Source of the DNA: Rutidosis leptorrhynchoides
Lineage: Eukaryota; Streptophyta; Magnoliopsida; Asterales; Asteraceae
Assembly: GCF_046630445.1 (NCBI RefSeq)
Contig: NC_092333.1
Location: 2,876,001 to 2,940,000, forward strand
Direction: 5' to 3'
DNA: 64,000 nucleotides
Shown here in pieces: positions 38,701-49,985 of this stretch. Positions within the stretch are counted from its first letter, which is position 1, and the number at the start of each line of letters is the position of its first letter. Under the pieces are notes generated by a model that was given only the letters and a program-made list of their open reading frames with translations, did not search any database and was not told the origin of the DNA. The translations under genes and the position numbers were made by a program.

Positions 38701-40350
38701 TTTTCTCCGTACACCATTAAGGGTTCTCTTTCTTCTCGTACAATGCGAATTGCATTTTTATAACATACGATCTCTGCTTTCACCTTCTTCAGCCAGTCCA
38801 TGCCAACTATTACATCAAAACTCCCTAACTCTACTGGTATCAAATCAATCTTAAATATTTCGCTACCCAGTTTAATTTCTCGATTCCGGCATATATTATC
38901 TGCTGAAATTAATTTACCGTTTGCTAATTCGAGTAAAAATTTACTATCCAATGGTGTCAATGGACAACTTAATTTAGCACAAAAATCTCTACTCATATAG
39001 CTTCTATCCGCACCCGAATCAAATAAAACGTAAGCAGATTTATTGTCAATAAGAAACGTACCCGTAACAAGCTCCGGGTCTTCCTGTGCCTCTGCTGCAT
39101 TAATATTGAAAACTCTTCCGCGGCCTTGTCCATTCGTGTTCTCCTGGTTCGGACAATTTCTAATAATGTGGCCCGGTTTTCCACATTTATAACAAACTAC
39201 ATTGGCATAACTTGCTCCGACACTACTTGCTCCTCCATTACTCGTTCTGACACCATTTGTTCCTTTCGTTCTGTTAACCCCTGGTCCGTAGACCTCACAC
39301 TTCGCCGCGCTATGACCATTTCTTTTACACTTGTTGCAAAATTTGGTGCAGAACCCCGAGTGATACTTTTCACACCTTTGGCATAGCTGCTTCTGATTGT
39401 TGTTGTTGTTGTTGCGGTTGTTATTGTTGTTGGGATGATTGTTGTAGTTGCTGTTGTTGTTGTTGTTATTGTTGTTGGGCCGTTTGTTGTAGTTGCGATT
39501 GATGTTGCGATTGTTGGGATAATTGTTGCGATTATTATTGTAATTGCTGTTGTTGTTGTATTGGTGATTCTTATCACCGTTTTCCTCCCACTTTCTTTTG
39601 ACTTGCTTCACATTGGCCTCTTCAGCCGTCTGTTCTTTAATTCTTTCCTCAATCTGGTTCACTAGTTTGTGAGCCATTCTACATGCCTGTTGTATGGAGG
39701 CAGGCTCGTGTGAACTTATATCTTCTTGGATTCTTTCCGGTAATCCTTTCACAAACGCGTCGATCTTCTCTTCCTCATCTTCGAACGCTCCCGGACACAA
39801 TAGGCACAATTCTGTGAATCGTCTTTCGTACGTGGTAATATCAAATCCTTGGGTTCGTAACCCTCTAAGTTCTGTCTTGAGCTTATTGACCTCGGTTTTG
39901 GGACGGTACTTCTCGTTCATCAAGTGCTTGAATGCTGACCACGGTAGTGCGTACGCATCATCTTGTCCCACTTGCTCTAGATAGGTATTCCACCATGTTA
40001 ACGCAGAACCTGTGAAGGTATGCGTAGCGTACTTCACTTTGTCCTCTTCAGTACACTTACTTATGGCAAACACCGATTCGACCTTCTCGGTCCACCATTT
40101 CAATCCGATCGGTCCTTCGGTTTCATCAAATTCCAAAGGTTTGCAGGCAGTGAATTCTTTGTAGGTGCATCCTACACGATTTCCTGTACTGCTAGATCCA
40201 AGGTTATTGTTGGTATGTAGCGCAGCCTGTACTGCGGCTATGTTTGAAGCTAGAAAAGTACGGAATTCCTCTTCATTCATATTCACGGTGTGTCGAGTAG
40301 CCGGTGCCATTTCCTTCAAAATAGTCAAATGGAACAAGTTAATCATACAG
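35730..40350 (-). other. Element 3 gag-pol region, minus arm (fossil)
   Basis: Parts, read leftward: gag core about 40.3-39.6 kb (EFRTFLASN, ALTWWNTYLEQV); an Asn-rich tract about 39.57-39.40 kb; three zinc-binding motifs about 39.39-39.13 kb; protease about 39.06-38.75 kb (LFDSGADRSYMS); reverse transcriptase about 38.44-37.75 kb ([10 protein letters not shown]); RNase H about 37.68-37.38 kb; integrase about 37.0-36.2 kb; chromodomain about 35.93-35.76 kb ([19 protein letters not shown]). Broken by a few breaks. Confidence 0.88.
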
Positions 40351-40651
40351 AATATTAAGAGTAGTTAATAGTATTTCGTAGCGTAATTTGAACTCATTTA
40401 TAAAAGCTTTTTCTTCATATTAGCGTTTTATAAGTTTAAATTCGGGTAGTACCTACCCGTTAAGTTCATACTTAGTAGCTAATATACAATTCAACTACTA
40501 CAATTCTATATGAAAAACTGATTATAATAATATTTTGCGTTCAAACTTTTATACAATATTTTACAAACTTACAATACCGCTTATTTTACATAAAGCATGA
40601 AATATAGCACACAATAACTTTGATACAAGATAGTTGTCAAGATAATTCTAG

Positions 40652-41335
40652 CTAGTACACAAGTCGTTCAGTAAAGGCAATAAAGACACGTAATTCATAC
40701 GTCCAGAAATAAGTAATGCATTCTGGTTTTACTAGGACTACTTCCCATCCTTGGTCTTGTGGAACATAACCGTTATGGCCGTTGATAAGACAACGTGTTG
40801 TAACGTCGTCAAAGGGACGAGGGTTACGTAATGACCAACAGTCTCGTAATAACCTAAAAACCTCATTTCTTACCCCAATTACCGACTCCGTCACTTGTGG
40901 GAACGTTTTGTTTAATAGTTGTAGCCCGATGTTCTTTTTCTCACTTTGGTGAGAAGCGAACATTACTAACCCGTAAGCATAGCATGCTTCTTTATGTTGC
41001 ATGTTAGCCGCTTTTTCTAAATCATGAAGTCCTATATTCGGATACATTGAGTCAAAATAATTTCTTAACCCGTTGCGTAGAATAGCATTTGGGTTCCCCG
41101 CAATATATGCGTCAAAGTAAACACATCGTAACTTATGGGTTTCCCAATGTGATATCCCCCATCTTTCAAACGAAAGTCTCTTATAAACCAAGACATTCTT
41201 GGAACGTTCTTCAAATGTCTTACAAACTGATTTCGCCGTAAATAGTTGTGCCGAAGAATTCTGACCGACTCTAGACAAGATTTCATCAATCATGTCTCCG
41301 GGTAGGTCTCTTAAAATATTGGGTTGTCTATCCAT
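40652..41335 (-). CDS. F-box protein (At2g35280-like) carried inside element 3
   Basis: An intact 227-residue frame. Residues about 6-50 form an F-box (LRDLPGDMIDEILSRVGQNS...AKSVCKTFEE...VLVYKRLSF), the domain that binds the SKP1 adaptor of SCF ubiquitin ligases. Residues about 75-165 match the repeat region of plant At2g35280-like F-box proteins (AGNPNAILRNGLRNYF, GLHDLEKAANMQHKEACYAYGL). No introns. It sits on the same strand as, and just upstream of, gag, where other families here have leader ORFs. The plus arm of element 3 also has the last part of this gene joined to gag, so the F-box gene belonged to the element before the fold-back formed. The F-box origin is secure; an active role is inference. 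Confidence 0.8.
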   Translation of the reverse strand: MDRQPNILRDLPGDMIDEILSRVGQNSSAQLFTAKSVCKTFEERSKNVLVYKRLSFERWGISHWETHKLRCVYFDAYIAGNPNAILRNGLRNYFDSMYPNIGLHDLEKAANMQHKEACYAYGLVMFASHQSEKKNIGLQLLNKTFPQVTESVIGVRNEVFRLLRDCWSLRNPRPFDDVTTRCLINGHNGYVPQDQGWEVVLVKPECITYFWTYELRVFIAFTERLVY

Positions 41336-41499
41336 TTTGTGTTTTTATACTGTAAAATAGACAAGAGTTAGATTCATAAAAAAAATATTTATTAATACAA
41401 GCAATTTATACATATATCATAAAGCATAAGCACACTATATTACATATATTACACCACACGAATACAACTATCTTATTCCGACTCGCTCGTTTCTTCTTC

Positions 41500-42075
41500 T
41501 TCGGTTTTGGTTCATTTTGCCAAGTTTCTAGGGATATATGATGTTTCCCTAATACGAGTTGTCGTTTTCCACAACGGTTTAGAAAAACCTGGTGGTTTAG
41601 AGGTTCCCGGGTCATTGTTACAACTTAAGGGCTTCGGGGGTTGACGATACATATAAAGTTCATCGGGGTTGGAATTAGATTTCTCTACTTTTATGCCCTT
41701 TCCCTTATTATTTTCTTTTGCCTTTTTAAATTTAGTTGGGGTAATTTCTATAACATCATCGGAATTCTCGTCGGAATTCGATTCATCGGAGAATTGGTAA
41801 TCCTCCCAATATTTTGCTTCCTTGGCGGAAACACCATTGACCATAATTAACCATGGTCGGTTGGTTAAGGATTATATTTTACTTAACCGTTTTATTATTT
41901 CCCCCACCGGTTCTATTTCCTCCTCCGGTTCCTCCTCTTCCGGTTCTGATTCTTCTTCCGGTTCTGATTCTTCTTCCGGTTCTTCTTCGGGAACTTGTGA
42001 ATCAGTCCAATATATATTCGAATCTTCATTATTATTAGGTGAGTCAATGGGATTTGTGCTAGAGGTAGACATCTA
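41500..42075 (-). other. Acidic leader region upstream of the F-box gene in element 3
   Basis: Minus-strand coding-like sequence beginning MSTSSTNPIDSPNNNEDSN at 42072, with a Glu/Pro-rich repetitive tract (EEEPEEESEPEEESEPEE), then a Lys/Ser/Asp-rich part (YQFSDESNSDENSDD) and a basic patch (KKAKENNKGKGIKVEK). No known domain. It holds the place of a leader protein between primer site and gag. Broken; function unknown. Confidence 0.55.
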
Positions 42076-43245
42076 TCACACAATATCAAACATGTTAAGA
42101 GGTATGAATTACGTGTGTTTATTGCCTTTGCTGAACGACTTGTGTACTAGCTAGAATTATCTTGACAACTATCTTGTATCAAAGTTATTGTGTGCTATAT
42201 TTTATGCTTTATGTAAAATAAGCGGTATTGTAAGTTTGTAAAATATTGTATAAAAGTTTGAACGCGAAATATTATTATAATCAGTTTTTCATATAGAATT
42301 GTAGTAGTTGAATTGTATATTAGCTACTAAGTATGAACTTAACAGGTAGGTACTACCCAAATTTAAACTTATAAAACGTTAATATGAAGAAAAAGCTTTT
42401 ATAAATGAGTTCATATTATGCTACGAAATACTATTAACTACTCTTAATATTCTGTATGATTAACTTGTTCCATTTGAATATTTTGAAGGAAATGGCACCG
42501 ACTACTCGACACACCGTGAATATGAATGAAGAGGAATTCCGTACTTTTCTAGCTTCAAACATAGCCACAGTACAGGCTGCGCTACATACCAACAATAACC
42601 TTGGATCTAGCAGTACAGGAAATCGTGTAGGATGCACCTACAAAGAATTCACTGCCTGCAAACCTTTAGAATTTGATGGAACCGAAGGACCGATCGGATT
42701 GAAACGGTGGACCGAGAAGGTCGAATCGGTGTTTGCCATAAGTAAGTGTACTGAAGAGGATAAAGTGAAGTACGCTACGCATACCTTCAAAGGTTCCGCG
42801 TTAACATGGTGGAATACCTATCTAGAGCAAGTGGGACAAGATGATGCGTACGCACTACCGTGGTCAGCATTCAAGCACTTGATGAACGAGAAGTACCGTC
42901 CCAGAACCGAGGTCAATAAGCTCAAGACAGAACTTAGAGGGTTACGAACCCAAGGATTTGATATTACCACGTACGAAAGACGATTCACAGAATTGTGCCT
43001 ATTGTGTCCGGGAGCGTTCGAAGATGAGGAAGAGAAGATCGACGCGTTTGTGAAAGGATTACCGGAAAGAATCCAAGAAGATATAAGTTCACATGAGCCC
43101 GCCTCCATACAACAGGCATGTAGAATGGCTCACAAACTAGTGAACCAGATTGAAGAAAGAATTAAAGAACATACTGCTGAAGAGGCCAATGTGAAGCAAG
43201 TCAAAAGAATGTGGGAGGAAAACGGTGATAAGAATCACCAATACA

Positions 43246-43410
43246 ACAACAACAGCAATTACAACAATAATCGCAACAACTATCCCAATAATCGCAACAT
43301 CAATCGCAACTACAACAAATGGCCCAACAACAACAACAACAACAACAGCAGCTACAATAATCATCCCAACAACAAAAATAACCGCAACAACAACAACAAT
43401 CAGAAGCAAC
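43246..43410 (+). repeat. Asn-codon repeat in gag of element 3
   Basis: AAC/AAT-rich sequence coding a mostly Asn tract between the capsid-like part and the zinc motifs. The minus arm has the same tract at about 39400-39565, with slightly different lengths. Confidence 0.8.
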
Positions 43411-44442
43411 TATGCCAAAGGTGTGAAAAGAATCACTCGGGGTTCTGTACCAAATTTTGCAACAAGTGTAAAAGAAATGGTCATAGCGCGGCGAAGTGTG
43501 AGGTCTACGGACCAGGGGTTAACAGAACGAAAGGAACAAATGGTGTCGGAATGAGTAATGGCGGAGCAAGTAGTGTCGGAGCAAGTTATGCCAATGTAGT
43601 TTGTGATGATCGCTCCAAATCCATATGGACGAACACATCATTCATTGATTTCATTGCGAGGTATTTGACCTCTATATGATACATTTTGTAAACATTGCAT
43701 TCTTTTGAAAAGGCACACCATAAATGAATATTTAAATCAAAGGTTTTCGACATCTGATGATTTCTACATATAGACAATCACCATAAATAATAGTTTACAA
43801 CAGTATTTCCGTTGACAATGCAGTCAAAATAAGATACATGGTGATGATTTGGTGAATGCAACGTCTCCTTGAAAAATATGTCATGTAAGACTCCATGCAC
43901 ATAGCTTGTTTAACATCTAAGCAAACAGCGGAAGACTTCTAGGAAACCTGAGAATAAACATGCTAACAAGTGTCAACACAAAGGTTGGTGAGTTCATAGT
44001 TTTAATGTTGCGCATAATCTGTATATAAAGGTGGATCACAAGATTTCAGTTGTTTCATCCAGAAACGTTTATCAAAATATTCTACGAAATTGAGCACCCT
44101 GGTAACTAAACTTAACGTATATATAATTTGTACCCTTTGTATAATCATCTTAATAATACACGCAAACCAACGTGTACGCTTCTCAAATAGCATACGTCCG
44201 TTAAAAGGCTAGTGCTCTAGCTCGGACGGGGATATCAAGCCCTATGGATCCATATACAATTATTCGCGCCCACCAGTCCATATCCTATGTACTGGCAGCT
44301 ACTAGTTACCAAAGCTAAGGGATTTTCGGTTTAACTCAGTGTAGAATTTAGTATGTACTTGTGTCTTATCGCGTTTAAAATAAATTGCATATATTCTCAG
44401 CCCAAAAATATTTAAAGTATTTAAAAAGGGAGACTATAAACT

Positions 44443-45080
44443 CACACATATAAATATTGTATATCGGTTAATAAAGCATTTGCATGTATTCTCAGCCCAA
44501 AAATGTAGAGAGTAAAAGGGATCTTATGAAACTCACGCATATAAATATTGTATATCGGTTAATAAAGCATTTGCATGTATTCTCAGCCCAAAAATGTAGA
44601 GAGTAAAAGGGATCTTATAAAACTCACGCATATAAATATTGTATATCGGTTAATAAAGCATTTGCATGTATTCTCAGCCCAAAAATGTAGAGAGTAAAAG
44701 GGATCTTATGAAACTCACACATATAAATATTGTATATCGGTTAATAAAGCATTTGCATGTATTCTCAGCCCAAAAATGTAGAGAGTAAAAGGGATCTTAT
44801 GAAACTCACGCATATAAATATTGTATATCGGTTAATAAAGCATTTGCATGTATTCTCAGCCCAAAAATGTAGAGAGTAAAAGGGATCTTATGAAACTCAC
44901 GCATATAAATATTGTATATCGGTTAATAAAGCATTTGCATGTATTCTCAGCCCAAAAATGTAGAGAGTAAAAGGGATCTTATGAAACTCACACATATAAA
45001 TATTGTATATCGGTTAATAAAGCATTTGCATGTATTCTCAGCCCAAAAATGTAGAGAGTAAAAGGGATCTTATGAAACTC
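44443..45080 (-). repeat. Seven-copy 91-bp tandem array in the solo LTR
   Basis: The marker TAAATATTG recurs at 44451, 44542, 44633, 44724, 44815, 44906 and 44997, exactly 91 bp apart. Units are nearly identical (mostly C/T changes at ACAC versus ACGC). The related LTRs at 47504-49985 and 54057-56622 have a single unit. Each unit includes CATGTATTCTCAGCCCAAAA and ends ATGAAACTCAC, i.e. GTGAGTTTCAT on the sense strand. Confidence 0.92.
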
Positions 45081-45419
45081 ACCTTAGCAGCACATAAAGG
45101 TGTTCATCGTAATGTGACCGAAACTCGGAATATCAAATAATCGTAGATCTCAACGTATCCATATTGTGATTCAATATTTCAAAAAAAATACGTAGACGCA
45201 ACAGAGATGATAAACACTAGGTTTGACTTGCGAACAGTACTCTTGAACATTACCCATAACCTCCTTAGTAATAACCCATAATTTCCTTAGTAATAACCCA
45301 TAATTTCCTTAGCTCTATCCCGCTCGTAAAACTCATTTTTGAAAGTGACACGCTCATAACCTCGTCGTAGTATTTTATGTATAATACTAATTAATAATAC
45401 TAATAATAATAAGATTAAT

Positions 45420-45432
45420 AATAATATTAATC

Positions 45433-45482
<50 letters not shown>
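45420..45482. repeat. (AAT)n microsatellite in solo LTR
   Basis: About 15-20 AAT units at the same place relative to the TATA box as in the other LTRs of this group. Confidence 0.88.
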
Positions 45483-45484
<2 letters not shown>

Positions 45485-45524
45485 GGAGTAAAAATGATTT
45501 GAATCAGAAGTGGAAGTGGTCGAG

Positions 45525-45532
45525 CTTTTATA
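45525..45532 (-). promoter_or_regulatory. TATA box of the solo LTR
   Basis: Minus-strand TATAAAAG, 20 bp downstream (in LTR sense) of the nearer palindrome. Confidence 0.6.
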
Positions 45533-45552
45533 GTGTGGCCTGATTTCTCCTT

Positions 45553-45600
45553 CCATGCGATCGCATGGATTTTAGGCGGTCTGGCCATGCGATCGCATGG
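45553..45600 (-). promoter_or_regulatory. Paired 16-bp palindrome in the solo LTR
   Basis: Two perfect CCATGCGATCGCATGG copies at 45553-45568 and 45585-45600, starts 32 bp apart, upstream of the TATA box in LTR sense. Confidence 0.8.
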
Positions 45601-45924
45601 CCTCTTTTTCCAGCTCACATGTTTTTAACTCGTAGCTTGTCGACATAATATAATAATATATATAATATATATAATTTAAATTAATTAATTATATATTATA
45701 TTTTATTCCCGTGCATATTTGACTTGTAATTTTCGTTCTGATAAGTCGTACGTTGTTACTCGACTTATGTCCCGGTTCCGGTTTCTCGAACGTATTTTCG
45801 TACACTTAGAAAACTCGCTTTTTACGTTTCGTGACTCGTACCTTTGTTAAAATATAGTCTTAAATTACCCTAAACCATACCACTCAAAGTATATCTTAAA
45901 CTTTCGAGTATTTTGGTCATTTAC

Positions 45925-46012
<88 letters not shown>

Positions 46013-47503
46013 ATACATACATTTTGGGTACTGTAGCAATTTGAAAATACTGTAGCAAATTAGTGTTTTACTGGTTCATCTTAAACGCTTTAGTTAACTT
46101 ATCTAAATATCAATCGAATCAATAAACGAATGTTACTATCGTTTACTAAATAACTTGAAATTATATATGTATATATCTTTTTAATATACATAAATCGGTT
46201 TTTAAATACACATTGGAAGTTATTTATAAATAAATTTTAATAATAAATATTTCAACTTATCATATATAGTCAAATAGATATTTAAACCAATAAGTTTAAT
46301 GTACGGTATCAAATAATTAATACATTGTTACCTTTTCAAGTTATAGTATCTATGTATCTATTTACATATAATTGTTCGCGAATCGTCGAAAACAACCGAA
46401 GGGTATTTAAATATATAAAAGTAGTTCAAAAATTTTGAGATTCAGTTTTACAGACTTTGCTTATCGTGTCGGAAATGTTAATCATACAAAGATTAAGTTT
46501 AAATTTGGTCAGAAATTTCCGGGTCATCATATAGTTTGTTATAAATGTGGAAAATCGGGCCACATTATTAGAAATTTCCCGAACCAGGAGAACACGAATG
46601 GACAAGGCCGCGGAAGAGTTTTCAATATTAATGCGGCAGAGGCACAGGAAGACCCGAAGCTTGTTACGGGTACGTTTCTTATTGACAATAAATCTTCTTA
46701 CGTTTTATTTGATTCGGGTGCGGATAGAAGCTATATGAGTAGAGATTTTTGTGCTAAATTAAGTTGTCCATTGACGCCATTGGATAGTAAATTTTTACTC
46801 GAATTAGCAAACGGTAAATTAATTTCAGCAGATAATATATGCCGGAATCGAGAAATTAAACTGGGTAGCGAAATATTTAAGATTGATTTGATACCAGTAG
46901 AGTTAGGGAGTTTTGATGTAATAGTTGGCATGGACTGGCTGAAGAAGGTGAAAGCAGAGATCGTATGTTATAAAAATGCAATTCGCATTGTACGAGAAGA
47001 AGGAGAACCCTTAATGGTGTACGGAGAAAAGGGCAACATGAAGCTACATCTTATTAGTAATTTGAAGGTATAAAAACTAATAAGAAAAGGTTGCTATGCT
47101 GTTCTAGCACATGTCGAGAAAGTACAAACTGAAGAAAAGAGCATCAATGATGTTCCCGTCGCAAAAGAATTTTCCGATGTATTTCCGAAAGAATTACCGG
47201 GACTACCTCCACATCGATCTGTTGAATTTCAAATAGATCTTGTACCAGGAGCTGCACCAATAGCTCGTGCTCCTTATAGACTCAAACCCAGCGAGATGAA
47301 AGAACTGCAAAGCCAACTGAAAGAACTATTAGAACGTGGTTTCATTCGACCAAGCACATCACCATGGGGAGCTCCTGTTTTGTTTGTCAAGAAGAAGGAT
47401 GGTACATTTAGGTTGTGTATTGACTACAGAGAGTTAAACAAACTTACCATCAAAAACCATTATTCACTGCTGAGAATTGACGACTTATTTGATCAACTAC
47501 AAG

Positions 47504-48768
47504 TGTGACGATCGCTCCAAATCCATATGGACGAACACGTCATTCATTGATTTCATTGCGAGGTATTTGACCTCTATATGATACGTTTTGTAAACATTGC
47601 ATTCTTTTGAAAAGGCACACCATAGATGAATATTTAAATCAAAGGTTTTCGACATCTAATGATTTCTACATATAGACAATCACCATAAATAATAGTTTAC
47701 AACAGTACTTCCGTTGACAATGCAGTCAAAATAAGATACATGGTGATGATTTGGTGAATGCAACGTTTCCTTGAAAAATATGTCATGTAAGACTCCATGC
47801 ACATAGCTTGTCTAACATCTAAGCAAACAGTGGAAGACTTCTAGGAAACCTGAGAATAAACATGCTAACAAGTGTCAACACAAAGGTTGGTGAGTTCATA
47901 GTTTTAATGTTTCGTATAATCTGTATATAAAGATGGATCACAAGATTTCAGTTGTTTCATCCAGAAATGTTTATCAAAATATTCTACGAAATTGAGCACC
48001 CTGGTAACTAAACTTAACGTATATATAATTTGTACCCTTTGTATAATCATCTTAATAATACACACAAACCAACGTGTACGCTTCTCAAATAGCATACGTC
48101 CGTTAAAAGGCTAGTGCTCTAGCTCGGACGGGGATGTCAAGCCCTATGGATCCATATACAACTACTCGCGCCCACCAGTTCTTATAACTGGCAGTTACTA
48201 GTTACCAAAGCTAAGGGATTTTCGGTTCAAACTCGGTGTAGAATTTAGTATGTACTTGTGTCCATTGCGTTTAAATTAAAGTGCATGTATTCTCAGCCCA
48301 AAAATATATATTGCAAAAGCAATTAAAAAGGGAGCAAATTAAACTCACGCATATAAATATTGTATATCAGTTAATAAAGCATTTGCATGTATTCTCAGCC
48401 CAAAAATGTAGAGAGTAAAAGGGATCTTATGAAACTCACCTTAGCAGCATATAAAGTCGTTCACCAAAATGTGATCGAAACACGGATTACCAAATAACCG
48501 TAGATTTCAACGTATCAATATTGAGATTCAATATTGTAGGAGAGTACGTAGACACAACGGAGATGATAAACACTAGGTTTGATTCACAAATATACCCCCG
48601 AACATTACCCATAATCTCCTTGACAATAACCCATAATTTCCTTAGCTCTATCCCGCTTGAAAACCATTTTGAAAGTGACACGCTCATGACCTCGTCGTAG
48701 TATTTTATGTATAATACTAATTAATAATAATACTACTAATAATAATAAGATTAATAATAATATTAATC

Positions 48769-48828
<60 letters not shown>

Positions 48829-49023
48829 TAATTAATAAATATGTATACGAGTGTAATATGTATGTGTGTAAATAAAATGAACTGACTTCGACTGAACTTA
48901 TAGATCCTGACTTGTCCCAGCCCTCCATGCGATCGCATGGGTCTGAGGGACAATGGCCATGCGATCGCATGGCCTCTTTTTCCAGCTCAGGTTTGTTTAA
49001 CTTCTTCCTCGTCGACATATTTT

Positions 49024-49064
<41 letters not shown>

Positions 49065-49985
49065 TTAATTTATATAATTAATTATATATTATATTTAATT
49101 CACATGCATAGTTGACTTGAACTTTTCATTATGATGACTCGTACGTTTACGCTCGACTTATGTCCCGCTTCCGGTTTCTCCAACGCATTTTCGTACGCTT
49201 AGAAAACTCGTATTTTATGTTTCGTGACACGTACCTTTGTCTAAATATAACCTTAAATTATCTATAAACTATATCACTAGAATTTTAACTTATACACTTG
49301 AGTGTTTTGGTCATTTACTTCTATAAATCATCGTCTCGCTATTTGTTAATATATATATATATATATAATACATACATTTTCATTTTGAAATAGTGTTTTA
49401 CTGTAGCAATTCACTGTAGCAAAGTCAATTTCACTGTAGCAAATAGTGATTTTTGAAAACACTATAGCATTTTGGGTACTGTAGCAATTTGAAAATACTG
49501 TAGCAAATTAGTGTTTTACTGGTTCATCTTAAACGTTTTAGTTCACTTATCTAAATATCAATCGAATCAACAAACGAATGTTACTATCATTTACTAAATA
49601 ACTTGAAATTATATATATGTATATATCTTTCTTTGATATACATAGATCAGTTTTTAAATACACATTGGAAGTTATTTATAATTAATTTTAATAATAAATA
49701 TTTCAACCTATCATATATATTCAATTAGATATTTAAACCAATAAGTTTAATGTACGGTATCAAACAATTAATACATTGTTATTTTTTTTTCAAGTTATAG
49801 TATATATGTATCTATTTACATATAATTGTTCGCGAATCGTCGAAAACAATCGAAGGGTATTTAAATATATAAAAGTAGTTCAAAAATTTTGAGATTCAGT
49901 TTTACAGAATTTGCTTATCGTGTCGGAAATGTTAATCATACAAAGATTAAGTTTAAATTTGGTCAGAAATTTCCGGGTCATCACA
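47504..49985 (-). repeat. Left (3') LTR of the non-autonomous element
   Basis: 2482 bp. Paired palindromes at 48925-48940 and 48957-48972; TATA-like TATAAG at 48897-48902 (minus strand); about 19 AAT units near 48770-48827; several CACTGTAGCAA-type repeats near 49395-49510. Confidence 0.9.
48925..48972 (-). promoter_or_regulatory. Paired 16-bp palindrome, left LTR
   Basis: Two perfect CCATGCGATCGCATGG copies starting 32 bp apart, 22 bp upstream of a weak TATA (TATAAG) in LTR sense. Confidence 0.8.

Larger units (their letters stand above)
43602..46531 (-). mobile_element. Solo LTR inserted in element 3 gag
   Basis: 2930 bp, bounded by the duplication TAGTT (43597-43601, 46532-46536). Same family as the LTRs of the 47504-56622 element (TGTGATGATCGCTCC at the left end; GGTCATCA-type right end, with one base off the usual terminus). 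No primer site or internal region, so it is a recombined LTR-only copy. It contains the 91-bp tandem array, two 16-bp palindromes, an (AAT)n run and an (AT)n run of about 80 bp (45930-46008). Confidence 0.9.

Noticed and set aside
39435-39665. Val/Ile-rich plus-strand frame resembling a membrane protein
   Set aside because: It is the complement of the Asn-codon repeat in gag; the hydrophobic look is an artefact.
41822-42154. Ser-rich plus-strand frame
   Set aside because: It is the opposite strand of the Glu/Pro-rich leader region of element 3; the minus-strand reading fits the element context.
44443-45080. CRISPR-like regular repeat
   Set aside because: Units are contiguous 91-bp tandem copies without unique spacers, in a plant LTR.
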